64,000 nt of DNA from an uncultured Spirochaetaceae bacterium (GTDB lineage: Bacteria; Spirochaetota; Spirochaetia; Sphaerochaetales; Sphaerochaetaceae): positions 1 to 64,000 of the forward strand of contig CALXKS010000016.1 of the NCBI GenBank assembly GCA_944389015.1, read 5' to 3'. The notes below the pieces were generated by a model. The model was not told the DNA's origin. It ran no database searches and saw only the letters and a program-made list of their open reading frames with translations. Numbering within the stretch: the stretch's first letter is position 1; each line of letters begins with the position of its first letter. Below are positions 25,319 to 33,302 of the stretch, in pieces. The position numbers and the translations under genes were made by a program.

Positions 25319-25330
25319 GCAAACGTTTAT
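25319..25330. promoter_or_regulatory. Candidate LacI operator 2
   Basis: GCAAACGTTTAT, ten of twelve bases shared with operator 1. The two centres are 39 bp apart, so looping or cooperative binding is possible. Confidence 0.65.
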
Positions 25331-25433
25331 CACATCCTTCTTAATATCTATAAAACCACGGAGAGATGGCCTTGTCAATAAAAATTTATCAAATAAACAA
25401 AATAGCGGAAAACATCGCGTTCTCCTGCTGTGC

Positions 25434-25439
25434 TATTAT
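25434..25439 (+). promoter_or_regulatory. -10 box of probable leaderless promoter
   Basis: TGC-TATTAT (extended -10) followed by seven bases and ATG 25447. No ribosome site is visible. Confidence 0.5.
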
Positions 25440-25446
25440 CATGGAT

Positions 25447-26226
25447 ATGAAGTATACAAAGGCCAACAGCAAAGCATGGGACTGGGAAGCAGAGCACGGA
25501 AGCGGATGGGCAAGGATCGTTGATGAAGAACAGATCAGGAAGGCAAGGAACGGCCATCCGGAAATCTCTGTGACAGTGAATAAGGCTGTACCTGAGACAT
25601 GGCTTCTGCCACATAAGGGGAAACATGTCCTTTCGCTTGGAGGGGGCGGAGGACAGCAGACCCCTACCCTTGCAGCCTTCGGATGCGATACAGAGTCTGC
25701 AGACATAAGCCGCGTGATGATAGAAAGAGATAACGAAGCGCTCCGGCGCTATAATCTTGAAGCGAAGACACATATCATGGACATGAACGATCTCTCGGCA
25801 TTCCCGGAAAGCTCCTTTGATGCCGTTATATCCCCGGTCTCAATGAATTTCATCGAGGACATATCCAAGGTATTCGGCGAGGTATACAGGATACTTAGGC
25901 CTAATGGGACTTTCATATTCGGTATCGCAAACCCCGCAATATACATGTTCGATGATGAAAAGCTTGCACAGGGAAAGATGAAGGTCAAATATACCCTCCC
26001 GTTCGCCGATCCTGTGAGTCTTTCAAGGAAAGAGCTTAAGAAGAGACTGAAACGAAACGATACAATTGAGTACTCCCATACTCTTGAGAGCATAATCGGC
26101 GGTTTGACGGCAAAAGGATTCGTAATCAATGGATTCTACTCCGATGGTTCGGATTTCGAGCCTATCGATTCATTCCTCCATGACTGCTATCTCGCCTTCC
26201 GCGCTATCCGTATCGATAACCGCTGA
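25447..26226 (+). CDS. Class I SAM-dependent methyltransferase
   Basis: Cytoplasmic methyltransferase of 259 residues, acceptor unknown. Motif I reads HVLSLGGGGGQQTPTLAAFG; the acidic residue after the second strand is in TESADISRVMIERD; motif post-II is NDLSAFPESSFDAVISPVS. A Methyltransf_11/25-type fold is expected. Start 25447 is preferred since it fits a leaderless transcript (extended -10 box ending 7 bases before); ATG 25441 is an alternative. Its last 57 bases overlap the end of apbE on the other strand. Confidence 0.83.
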   Translation: MKYTKANSKAWDWEAEHGSGWARIVDEEQIRKARNGHPEISVTVNKAVPETWLLPHKGKHVLSLGGGGGQQTPTLAAFGCDTESADISRVMIERDNEALRRYNLEAKTHIMDMNDLSAFPESSFDAVISPVSMNFIEDISKVFGEVYRILRPNGTFIFGIANPAIYMFDDEKLAQGKMKVKYTLPFADPVSLSRKELKKRLKRNDTIEYSHTLESIIGGLTAKGFVINGFYSDGSDFEPIDSFLHDCYLAFRAIRIDNR

Positions 26227-27129
26227 CTCATCAGTAAGCGCTATTGCCCTGACTCCATACTCATCGGCGATTCTGCCGGCTGCAGAGCTTCCCATGGCGA
26301 ACAACGCCGTTGAGAGCATATCACACAGAGTACCGTCAGGAGAGATTATCGTCGCGGAGACAAGATCTGTCTCTGCAGGATATCCCGTTGCGGAAGAGAG
26401 GATATGATGGTAGATGACCCCATCCTTCTCTATATACCGCTGATACCCCCCGCTTGTCACGATTGCCGTATCAACGGCTTCCAGAAGCATGAAATATGCC
26501 CCGGCTTCCGCTCCTGGCCGCTGGATGCCGATCTTCCAGGGCCTTCCATCATGGCTTCCTATCACAACGATATTCCCGCCAAGATTCACAAGAGCGCTCT
26601 CTATACCTTCATCGACAAGATAATCCCGGACAAGATCCGATGCCCATCCTTTTCCCACTGCTCCAAGATCGATTGCCATACCACGCTCAGGAAGGAACAC
26701 GGACCTCTCCTCATCATCCAGGATGGCTTTCCGGAAATCAAGAAGAGGCAGGACAGCGTCTATCTCACTCTGCTCAGGAACCCTCGCATTCTCTGTCCCA
26801 AGTCCCCATAATGATGATAGTGGTCCTATCATGGGATTGAAGACGCCATCTGTATCATAAGCCATTGTGAATGAACGCTTTATCAATTCATATATATCTT
26901 CAGGAACATTGACAGGCTTGATGCCGGCATTCTCATTTATCTTCCATACCCAAGAGCCCTCGGTGAATCGCGATATGGCTCTGTCAGCGCTGTATATAAC
27001 GTCAAAAGCTCCATCAAGGATCTCCTCATCCCCGCATATACTGGCATATACGACGGTTCCAAGAGCAATCCGCGAGTCAGAGACATAACGCTCCGAGCAT
27101 GATGCAAGGAAAACGAGAAGGATAAGCAT
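26170..27129 (-). CDS. apbE: FAD:protein FMN transferase (ApbE), lipoprotein
   Basis: Transfers FMN from FAD onto a Thr of target flavoproteins such as Rnf or Nqr subunits, outside the inner membrane. The 319-residue protein starts with a short lipoprotein signal (MLILLVFLASC). Family marks: ISRFTEGSWVWKINENAG, DGVFNPMIGPLSSLWG, AIDLGAVGKGWASD, ALVNLGGNIVVIG and the late HHILSSATGYPAETDLVSATI. Start 27129 is inferred from the lipobox; there is no ribosome site. Divergent from the HAD gene with only 36 bases between. Confidence 0.9.
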   Translation of the reverse strand: MLILLVFLASCSERYVSDSRIALGTVVYASICGDEEILDGAFDVIYSADRAISRFTEGSWVWKINENAGIKPVNVPEDIYELIKRSFTMAYDTDGVFNPMIGPLSSLWGLGTENARVPEQSEIDAVLPLLDFRKAILDDEERSVFLPERGMAIDLGAVGKGWASDLVRDYLVDEGIESALVNLGGNIVVIGSHDGRPWKIGIQRPGAEAGAYFMLLEAVDTAIVTSGGYQRYIEKDGVIYHHILSSATGYPAETDLVSATIISPDGTLCDMLSTALFAMGSSAAGRIADEYGVRAIALTDESAVIDTDSAEGEIAVMEE

Positions 27130-27130
27130 A

Positions 27131-27159
27131 TTCACGATTAACCGCAGCTTTGGTAGAAT
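27131..27159 (+). promoter_or_regulatory. Probable leaderless promoter of the HAD phosphatase gene
   Basis: TTCACG, 17-base spacer, TAGAAT (27154-27159), then six bases and ATG 27166. The -35 lies almost on the start codon of the divergent apbE. Confidence 0.55.
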
Positions 27160-27165
27160 CGGATT

Positions 27166-27969
27166 ATGTACTCCATCATTTTCACTGACATTGACGGAAC
27201 GCTTCTTCATGACGACCTCACAATCGGAAAAGATACCATTTCAGCGCTTTCCAGGGCAACAGAGAAAGGGATCATCACAGCTCTTTGCTCCGGGCGATAT
27301 ATGAAATCATTGGACAGGATCGAAAGCATGACCGGGCTTAAGATGATGAAGATAGCGTTCAATGGTGCCCTTGTTGAGCATAAAGGAAGGCTTATCAGGG
27401 ATATAAGGATATCAAAGAAAGCCTTTGAGAAGGCAGTTGGCTTCCTGAAGGGAAAGACAGAGGCCATTATCGCATTCACACCATCCAGCTATGCAATCAT
27501 GGCAGACAGCTTCTGGGTCAATGAGCAGTACCGCATACTCGGGGAATACGGAATCGAGATGGATCTCTCCGATCATAAAAAGGTATGTGAAGTGGCAGGA
27601 GACGCACCATGCAAGCTCCTTGCGAAGGATAATGACCACAGTAAGATAGCAAGGCTGAAGACCGAGCTCGGCAATCTCCTTGAAGGAGAGGCGGAGGTAT
27701 TCAGCTCCTTTCCTAACAATATCGAGATAATCCCGGCAGGCATAGATAAAGGCAGTGCATTGGAAGCTGTATCGGAACTGCTGTCGATACCGCTCAGCCA
27801 GATGATTGCATTCGGGGACTGGGACAATGACGCACCGATGCTCCGCGCTGCGGGAATGGGCATATGCATGGCCAATGGCTCTCCCTATGCCAAGGAGTCT
27901 GCGGATATGATAACAGCTTCCAATAACGAAGACGGGATAGACAAGGCTCTGCATAAGCTTGGGATTTAG
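27166..27969 (+). CDS. HAD superfamily phosphatase (Cof/YidA type)
   Basis: Cytoplasmic sugar-phosphate or nucleotide phosphatase of 267 residues, subclass IIB. Motif I FTDIDGTLLHDD carries the nucleophile Asp and acid/base Asp; motif II is in TALCSGRY; motif III Lys is in GIDKGSALEAV; motif IV reads MIAFGDWDNDAPMLRAAG. Complete length for the Cof family. The actual substrate cannot be predicted. The start codon is six bases after a -10 box. Confidence 0.92.
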   Translation: MYSIIFTDIDGTLLHDDLTIGKDTISALSRATEKGIITALCSGRYMKSLDRIESMTGLKMMKIAFNGALVEHKGRLIRDIRISKKAFEKAVGFLKGKTEAIIAFTPSSYAIMADSFWVNEQYRILGEYGIEMDLSDHKKVCEVAGDAPCKLLAKDNDHSKIARLKTELGNLLEGEAEVFSSFPNNIEIIPAGIDKGSALEAVSELLSIPLSQMIAFGDWDNDAPMLRAAGMGICMANGSPYAKESADMITASNNEDGIDKALHKLGI

Positions 27970-27994
27970 CATTGAACAAGGGTGTGATGAAAAA

Positions 27995-28525
27995 CTATTT
28001 CAGGAATTCCTGAATCTCATTCCTATTGTCAGATACAATCATGGGCCGTCCTGCATCCTTTAGCATGGAAATGACCCTGTCATATATAGGACCACCATAC
28101 TCAGGAAGATCGGTATATACTGCTATCTTCCTTATCTGGGGAGCAAATGAGACAGCATCAGCTATCGCATCGGCAGATGGATTGACCGACAGAAGGGATG
28201 CAGAGAGGACCGCTCCATCTATCTCTGGATGTCTGGAAAGAACATCTATTAGGTCCTCAGCCCTGATCCCCGTTGGAGCGCTTAGTTTCAGAAGGACATC
28301 CTCTCCGATATGGAAGGCGGAATGAAGCGTGGATTCCATCATCTCCACCTTTCTCCCTTCTGCTTCCAGTTCCTCCTTCATATCCTGTCCTGCAGCATCA
28401 TCTGACAATGCTGTAATGAGCAGAAAGCCGGGAAAATCCATGCCCGTTCCTGTGAATGAATGGGAATACAGCCCATTTTCCGCTTTCATATATGCTGAGA
28501 ATATCTCACCGATTGCAGCCTGCAT
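27995..28525 (-). CDS. Protein of unknown function
   Basis: A 176-residue soluble protein with no signal peptide or membrane span. The C-terminal half has a Rossmann-like rhythm (strand IDGAVLSASLLSV, helix, strand KIAVYTDLPEYGG, helix, strand PMIVSDNRNE). No family recognised. It has a leaderless-type start: TATGAT ends six bases before ATG. It faces away from another unknown gene across a 34-bp gap, and the two may be co-controlled. Confidence 0.65.
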   Translation of the reverse strand: MQAAIGEIFSAYMKAENGLYSHSFTGTGMDFPGFLLITALSDDAAGQDMKEELEAEGRKVEMMESTLHSAFHIGEDVLLKLSAPTGIRAEDLIDVLSRHPEIDGAVLSASLLSVNPSADAIADAVSFAPQIRKIAVYTDLPEYGGPIYDRVISMLKDAGRPMIVSDNRNEIQEFLK

Positions 28526-28559
28526 GGAGAAATCATAGCAGATTGCTTATAATGAATCC
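28526..28559. promoter_or_regulatory. Compact divergent leaderless promoter pair
   Basis: The whole 34-bp gap between two start codons holds TATGAT for the minus gene (28537-28532) and TATAAT for the plus gene (28548-28553). Each ends six bases before its ATG, with 10 bp between the boxes. Each -35 position would fall on the start codon of the opposite gene (TGGATT and TGGAGA). Confidence 0.6.
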
Positions 28560-28973
28560 ATGAATACGAAAAAAGCGGTATGGATAGGACGGCCGGAAAA
28601 GCTGAGGACTACGCTGCACTCCTATGAGTTCGAGGCAGATGGAAGCAATTCCGTATTCTTCACTGTCGGAGAAGCTGGAACGATTGAACTCATGAAGGAA
28701 GGTAGCGCAGAGAGCGTATTCATGCTTCTTCACTCCCCTTCTGATTTCATTATTTTCAAGAAGGACATGATAAGGATATCATTCGCGGGCCTTGCTGCTG
28801 ATATCCCACACAGCACTGGCAGCAGAATCACCATGCAGAAGGAAGGGAAAAGGATTGTATTCAAGAATGGGGATGAAACAATACTTGAGCTGGAAAAGGA
28901 TGCCTTCTATTCCTCCGCATCATTCGGAATAGCTGCAGAAGGCCCTGGTTCTGTCTATATTGAGGTTTTCTAG
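28560..28973 (+). CDS. Protein of unknown function (beta-rich)
   Basis: A 137-residue protein starting MNTKKAVWIGRPEKLRT. It has no signal peptide. Alternating hydrophobic and polar segments (TLHSYEFEADGSNSVFFTV, KRIVFKNGDETILELEKD, FGIAAEGPGSVYIEVF) suggest a beta sandwich or concanavalin-like domain. No family recognised. It is a single gene with a leaderless-type start, followed by glnS on the same strand after 64 bases. Confidence 0.65.
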   Translation: MNTKKAVWIGRPEKLRTTLHSYEFEADGSNSVFFTVGEAGTIELMKEGSAESVFMLLHSPSDFIIFKKDMIRISFAGLAADIPHSTGSRITMQKEGKRIVFKNGDETILELEKDAFYSSASFGIAAEGPGSVYIEVF

Positions 28974-29037
28974 AATCATTCATGGTGATATAGTTGCTAC
29001 TATCTAAAATCCCCTTTGGAAGGGACGGAGGAATACT

Positions 29038-30729
29038 ATGGAAAACAAAGAAGAAAGGCCTCTCAATTTCATTGAGAAGATCGTCGAGGAGGATCTCCGG
29101 GAAGGACGTGTACCAGACAGCACTGTCGTGACGCGCTTTCCACCAGAGCCCAATGGCTACCTCCACATCGGACATATCAAATCGATATGCATCAACTTCG
29201 GCATAGCTGAGAAATACGGCGGCAGATGCCATCTCAGGCTTGATGATACAAATCCAGAGAAAGAGGATCAGGAATACATTGATTCAATAAAGAGCGATAT
29301 CCACTGGCTCGGCTTTGACTGGGGCAAGTATGAGTACTATGCATCGGATTACTACGATCAGCTTTTCGATATTGCAGTCAATCTCATAAAGGAAGGCAAG
29401 GCATATGTCGATTCCCTCTCTCCCGAGGAGATGAAGGAGTACAGGGGAACACTGACCGAACCGGGAAAGAACTCTCCGGACAGGGATAGATCCATAGAGG
29501 AGAATCTCGATCTTTTCATGAGGATGAAGAACGGCGAGTTCCCTGAAGGAAAGTATACGCTCAGGGCAAAGATCAATATGGCAAGCCCGAATATAAATCT
29601 CCGTGATCCAGCGCTCTATAGAATCAAATATGCAGAGCATCCGCGAACAGGAAACAAGTGGTGCATCTATCCGATGTATGACTTCACCCACCCTATCTCA
29701 GATGCTATTGAGGGAATAACCCACTCCATCTGCACCCTTGAGTTCGAAGACCACCGGCCTGCATATGACTGGGCCACATCGATTGACGGGATCGATCACA
29801 CCCCGCATCAGTATGAGTTCGCAAGGCTGAACATAAACTATCTTCTCATGAGCAAGAGAAAGCTTCTTTATCTTGTGAACAATCATCTCGTTGATGGCTG
29901 GGATGACCCGAGAATGCCTACAATCGCAGGAATAAGAAGAAGAGGCTACTCTCCTGAAGCGATGAAGGACTTCGTACAGCGTGTAGGAGTCGCGAAGGTC
30001 GAGTCCGTTGTCGATTACTCGCTTATGGAATTCTGTGTCAGGGAAGATCTCAACAAGAGAGCCCGGAGGCTTATGGCTGTGCTCGACCCGCTGAAGATCA
30101 TCATAGACAACTACCCGGAGGGACAGATCGAATACTTCGAAGCGGAGAACAATCCCGAGGATGAGAATGCAGGAACTCATAAGGTAGCATTCACAAAGGA
30201 ACTCTACATCGAAAGTGAGGACTTCATGGAAGTTCCTGTCAAAGGATATCACAGGCTCTATCCGGGGAATGAGATAAGACTGAAGCATGCATACTATGTC
30301 ACAGCTGTCTCTGTCGACAAGGATGAGAATGGGAACATCACTGCAGTGCATTGCACATATGATCCTGAATCAAAGGGCGGTACAACAGCTGATGGCAGGA
30401 AAGTCAAGGGAACAAGCCACTGGGTATCAGCAACCGAGTCTGTCGGATGCGAAGTTCGTCAATACGACAAGCTCTTCAAGGCAGAGAATCCAGGCGCTGC
30501 GACCGGAAACTATCTTGACGATCTCAATCCTGAATCTCTTGTTGTGATCAGGAATGCACGCATCGAAAAGGAAGGAGAGAACGCAAAGCCAGGCGATTAT
30601 CTTCAGTTCATAAGAAATGGATACTATATGGCAGACAGCCATGACAGCTCCCCAGAGCATCTCGTCTTCAATCGTACTGTGACACTCAAGGACTCATGGT
30701 CGAAGATGAAAGCCAAGATGGGAATCTGA
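29038..30729 (+). CDS. glnS: Glutaminyl-tRNA synthetase
   Basis: Charges tRNA-Gln directly with glutamine; class I synthetase of 563 residues, the normal length for GlnRS. The HIGH region is FPPEPNGYLHIGHIKSICIN, followed by DDTNPEKEDQEYIDSI as in GlnRS rather than GluRS. The KMSKS counterpart reads LMSKRKL. The C-terminal anticodon-binding beta barrels are complete. GACGGAGGAATACT gives a clear ribosome site. The stop is immediately adjacent to the stop of the convergent gene, with no spacer. Confidence 0.96.
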   Translation: MENKEERPLNFIEKIVEEDLREGRVPDSTVVTRFPPEPNGYLHIGHIKSICINFGIAEKYGGRCHLRLDDTNPEKEDQEYIDSIKSDIHWLGFDWGKYEYYASDYYDQLFDIAVNLIKEGKAYVDSLSPEEMKEYRGTLTEPGKNSPDRDRSIEENLDLFMRMKNGEFPEGKYTLRAKINMASPNINLRDPALYRIKYAEHPRTGNKWCIYPMYDFTHPISDAIEGITHSICTLEFEDHRPAYDWATSIDGIDHTPHQYEFARLNINYLLMSKRKLLYLVNNHLVDGWDDPRMPTIAGIRRRGYSPEAMKDFVQRVGVAKVESVVDYSLMEFCVREDLNKRARRLMAVLDPLKIIIDNYPEGQIEYFEAENNPEDENAGTHKVAFTKELYIESEDFMEVPVKGYHRLYPGNEIRLKHAYYVTAVSVDKDENGNITAVHCTYDPESKGGTTADGRKVKGTSHWVSATESVGCEVRQYDKLFKAENPGAATGNYLDDLNPESLVVIRNARIEKEGENAKPGDYLQFIRNGYYMADSHDSSPEHLVFNRTVTLKDSWSKMKAKMGI

Positions 30730-31365
30730 TCATATCATCACAGCGGCGGATACCAGTGCGATATTCGCCGCTATATATGTCCACATTATCTCAAAATCCG
30801 ATGTATCCGCATGGTGAGCCCTGTTATATGCGATTCTCGAGTCCGAATATCCGAAAAGCACTACTCCTGCAATGGCAAGCAGCGAGGGAGCAGGGACTTT
30901 GAGAGAGAACGAGGCGCCTATCCCGATTCCGAAGACATAAATCATCGCTCCGTATGCAATATACCCCCAGAAATCATCAGCTCCGCTTCTTCTGATCTTC
31001 CGGATATATATTCCAAAAGGAACAGCGAAGACCGCTGCCGATACAAGAAAAAATGGCAAGGAGAATGAATATCCGGCAAAATACGCAATATAGGAAATGT
31101 GCCCTAGCATGAACGAGACAATCCCGGAAAGGAATATTCTCCTGTGCTTCTTGAATATGAGGCAGACATCACCGAAGGTATAGAACATGCAAGCCGCTGC
31201 AACGGGAATCATTGATGAGGAGAATACCGGGGAAAGGACTGCATAATAAAGCAAAGGCATGAGGAAAGGCTTTGTAATAGCAGCGGCTGAGATCTTATCT
31301 GCCCATCTGGCATAAAGATGGATGATCGCCAGAGATATAAAAAGCGATAATGCTATGCTTCCCAT
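30730..31365 (-). CDS. YhhN/TMEM86 family membrane protein (lysoplasmalogenase-like)
   Basis: Integral membrane protein of 211 residues with about seven or eight spans. The family signature appears as FGYSDSRIAYNRAHH near the C-terminus and as FYTFGDVCLIFKKHR in the middle. Animal TMEM86 members hydrolyse the vinyl ether of lysoplasmalogens; bacterial YhhN members are less studied, and plasmalogens are known in some anaerobes. The enzymatic role here is inferred from family. TAGAAT ends six bases before the ATG and there is no ribosome site. Confidence 0.83.
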   Translation of the reverse strand: MGSIALSLFISLAIIHLYARWADKISAAAITKPFLMPLLYYAVLSPVFSSSMIPVAAACMFYTFGDVCLIFKKHRRIFLSGIVSFMLGHISYIAYFAGYSFSLPFFLVSAAVFAVPFGIYIRKIRRSGADDFWGYIAYGAMIYVFGIGIGASFSLKVPAPSLLAIAGVVLFGYSDSRIAYNRAHHADTSDFEIMWTYIAANIALVSAAVMI

Positions 31366-31371
31366 ATGGAT

Positions 31372-31377
31372 ATTCTA
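31372..31377 (-). promoter_or_regulatory. -10 box of probable leaderless promoter
   Basis: TAGAAT on the minus strand followed by six bases (ATCCAT) and ATG 31365. Confidence 0.55.
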
Positions 31378-31411
31378 GCATAATGCACTTCACAGGACAG
31401 AGCATGAGGTC

Positions 31412-31417
31412 TACAAT
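31412..31417 (+). promoter_or_regulatory. -10 box of probable leaderless promoter
   Basis: TACAAT followed by six bases (CACAGC) and ATG 31424. AGCATGAGGT occurs twice, at 31401 and 31421; the first copy opens a frame that stops after seven codons. Confidence 0.55.
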
Positions 31418-31423
31418 CACAGC

Positions 31424-32719
31424 ATGAGGTACTTCTCCGATTGCCATTTCCACGTAATGACGCTTGAACAGCCCAATTTCGCATCTTTCTTCAGTTCCTT
31501 ATATGACTCTGCTGGAAGGCTTATCTCGGCCAATATGACTCAGGATTATATACTCACAGCGGAAATGCTGAGAGGAGATACCTTCCTCCGCACCCTCACG
31601 AACACGCTTATGGCATTCGACAGGCCGATCGGGGATACATTCACAATGATGGAAGATGACCTCAGAGGAGCCTTCTCATCAAAAGAGAAAGACAGCTACG
31701 CTCCGATAGAGCCATATATACATGACGGTAAGCTTCATATCAGAGGAATGGAATTCGATAAGATGATAATGATCCCTCTTCTGATGGATTTCTCGCAGGA
31801 CCAGAAGGAGCTTGACAGGCTCTACTACTCATTCCCTGCAGAAGACAAGATTACACCATATATACATGACACTATAGAAGGAATGAATGCATATTACAGG
31901 AAGAATCCCGATGGATTATTTGAGTTCTATCCCTTTGCAGGCATCGATCCCAGACTTCACTCAATGCGTTTTCTTGAGGATTTCCTTGAGAAATACATCA
32001 ATACGTCCCACAGGCCACACAAGAACCATGCAATACCGATCAAACCTTTCTATGGTGTGAAGATATATCCACCTCTCGGCTTCAGGCCCTGGCCCGATGA
32101 CAGGGAAACCCTTGAGAAGCACAGGTATCTATACTCTTTCTGCGAAAAGCACAGAGTCCCTATCATCACGCACTGCGATGATCAGGGATTCAGGGGAGTA
32201 TCCGCAGAAGAAGCCTGGAAGAACACCGATCCGGCTTCATGGAGGACGGTGCTGGAGAACTACCCATCGCTGATCATAGATTTTGCCCATTTCGGCAAAC
32301 AATACGCATTCACGGAGCGGAATAATATCGCAAGCATGGCAATGAGGCTTAAAAAGCAGCCGGACAGTCCATGGTTTACCTCGCTTATCGGACTGATGAA
32401 GGACTTTGAGAATGTCTATGCTGATATGTCATTCTCCGGCTGTTCGGAGGAATTCTATTCTGAGCTTCTGAATTTCCTTGGGAATGAGACTGCTGATAGC
32501 AGGGAGAAGCTCCTTGACCACATACTATTCGGCTCTGATTTCTCCGTTAATCTCCTGAAGGTCGAATCCTATACGCAATACTGGTCGGTATTCGAACGCT
32601 CCCAGTTCTCTGATGATGAGATAATGAGGATCGGAGGAGACAACGTCCTCCGATTCCTTGGATTCACCTCAAAGGAAATTGAAGAGAAGCGCTACGGAAA
32701 CCCTCGTATCAGCCCATGA
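31424..32719 (+). CDS. Amidohydrolase family metal-dependent hydrolase
   Basis: A 431-residue TIM-barrel hydrolase of the amidohydrolase 2 type. Metal-site pattern: SDCHFHVMTLE (H-x-H) at the start, VPIITHCDDQGFRG in the middle with a further His, LIIDFAHFGKQYA, and a late HILFGSDFSVNLL with the catalytic Asp. The close match of the C-terminus (IMRIGGDNVLRFLGF) supports the family. Substrate unknown; members include decarboxylases and lactonases. The last 51 bases overlap the beta-barrel gene on the other strand. Confidence 0.82.
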   Translation: MRYFSDCHFHVMTLEQPNFASFFSSLYDSAGRLISANMTQDYILTAEMLRGDTFLRTLTNTLMAFDRPIGDTFTMMEDDLRGAFSSKEKDSYAPIEPYIHDGKLHIRGMEFDKMIMIPLLMDFSQDQKELDRLYYSFPAEDKITPYIHDTIEGMNAYYRKNPDGLFEFYPFAGIDPRLHSMRFLEDFLEKYINTSHRPHKNHAIPIKPFYGVKIYPPLGFRPWPDDRETLEKHRYLYSFCEKHRVPIITHCDDQGFRGVSAEEAWKNTDPASWRTVLENYPSLIIDFAHFGKQYAFTERNNIASMAMRLKKQPDSPWFTSLIGLMKDFENVYADMSFSGCSEEFYSELLNFLGNETADSREKLLDHILFGSDFSVNLLKVESYTQYWSVFERSQFSDDEIMRIGGDNVLRFLGFTSKEIEEKRYGNPRISP

Positions 32720-33235
32720 TGGCATGCCGTTGAAGCTCTGGAAGTTACCTTCCATCGGTACAGATGCAGATGCACCAACGCTCAGGAATCCGAAGTTGAG
32801 AGTCAGAGCAAGCCTGTATGCGAGCGTTGCGCCCATGAAAGCATTGCTGAACTTATCAACAGCCTCTCCATTGATATACCAGGCTTTTGAGCCCTGGTCA
32901 TACTGGAAATCAAAGTTCATGGCCAGTCCAAGAGCTATATCGATGAAACCTGCTGCCGGGATGTTTAGGTTAAGCGATGGAGATGTTCCTATTGTATGCA
33001 CCCCATCTCCATACGAGTACACCGCAGGAACATCGATTGAAACCCAGTCAAAGAGATTCACACGTGCATCGGCTCCAAACCCATAGCTGTTTATATTCAG
33101 CACTTTATCCTCATCTGCCAGATCAAGAGCGCTATGCTTATATGCCACAAGAGGGCCGACCTGGAACAAAGGAGTGGCAGATATCCCACTCAGGGCTGCT
33201 ATCATAAGCATAACAACCAGTATTTTCTTCTTCAT
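32669..33235 (-). CDS. Predicted outer-membrane beta-barrel protein
   Basis: A 188-residue exported protein. Start ATG 33235 is chosen because GGAGG precedes it and a signal peptide follows (KKKILVVMLMIAALSGISA). The mature part shows alternating aromatic/polar strands (PLFQVGPLVAYKHSALDLAD, INSYGFGADARVNLFDWVSID) and ends TRVSVALLFNFL, a barrel-type C-terminal strand with a terminal hydrophobic residue. Similar small barrels are frequent in spirochaetes. A TATGAT box lies about 22 bases before the start codon. Role unknown. Confidence 0.72.
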   Translation of the reverse strand: MKKKILVVMLMIAALSGISATPLFQVGPLVAYKHSALDLADEDKVLNINSYGFGADARVNLFDWVSIDVPAVYSYGDGVHTIGTSPSLNLNIPAAGFIDIALGLAMNFDFQYDQGSKAWYINGEAVDKFSNAFMGATLAYRLALTLNFGFLSVGASASVPMEGNFQSFNGMPSWADTRVSVALLFNFL

Positions 33236-33302
33236 ATAAGCCTCCGCCGGTAGTATATCATAGCTTTCCAACACAGGCTTCGTTGATAATTGTGTATTTT
33301 TC

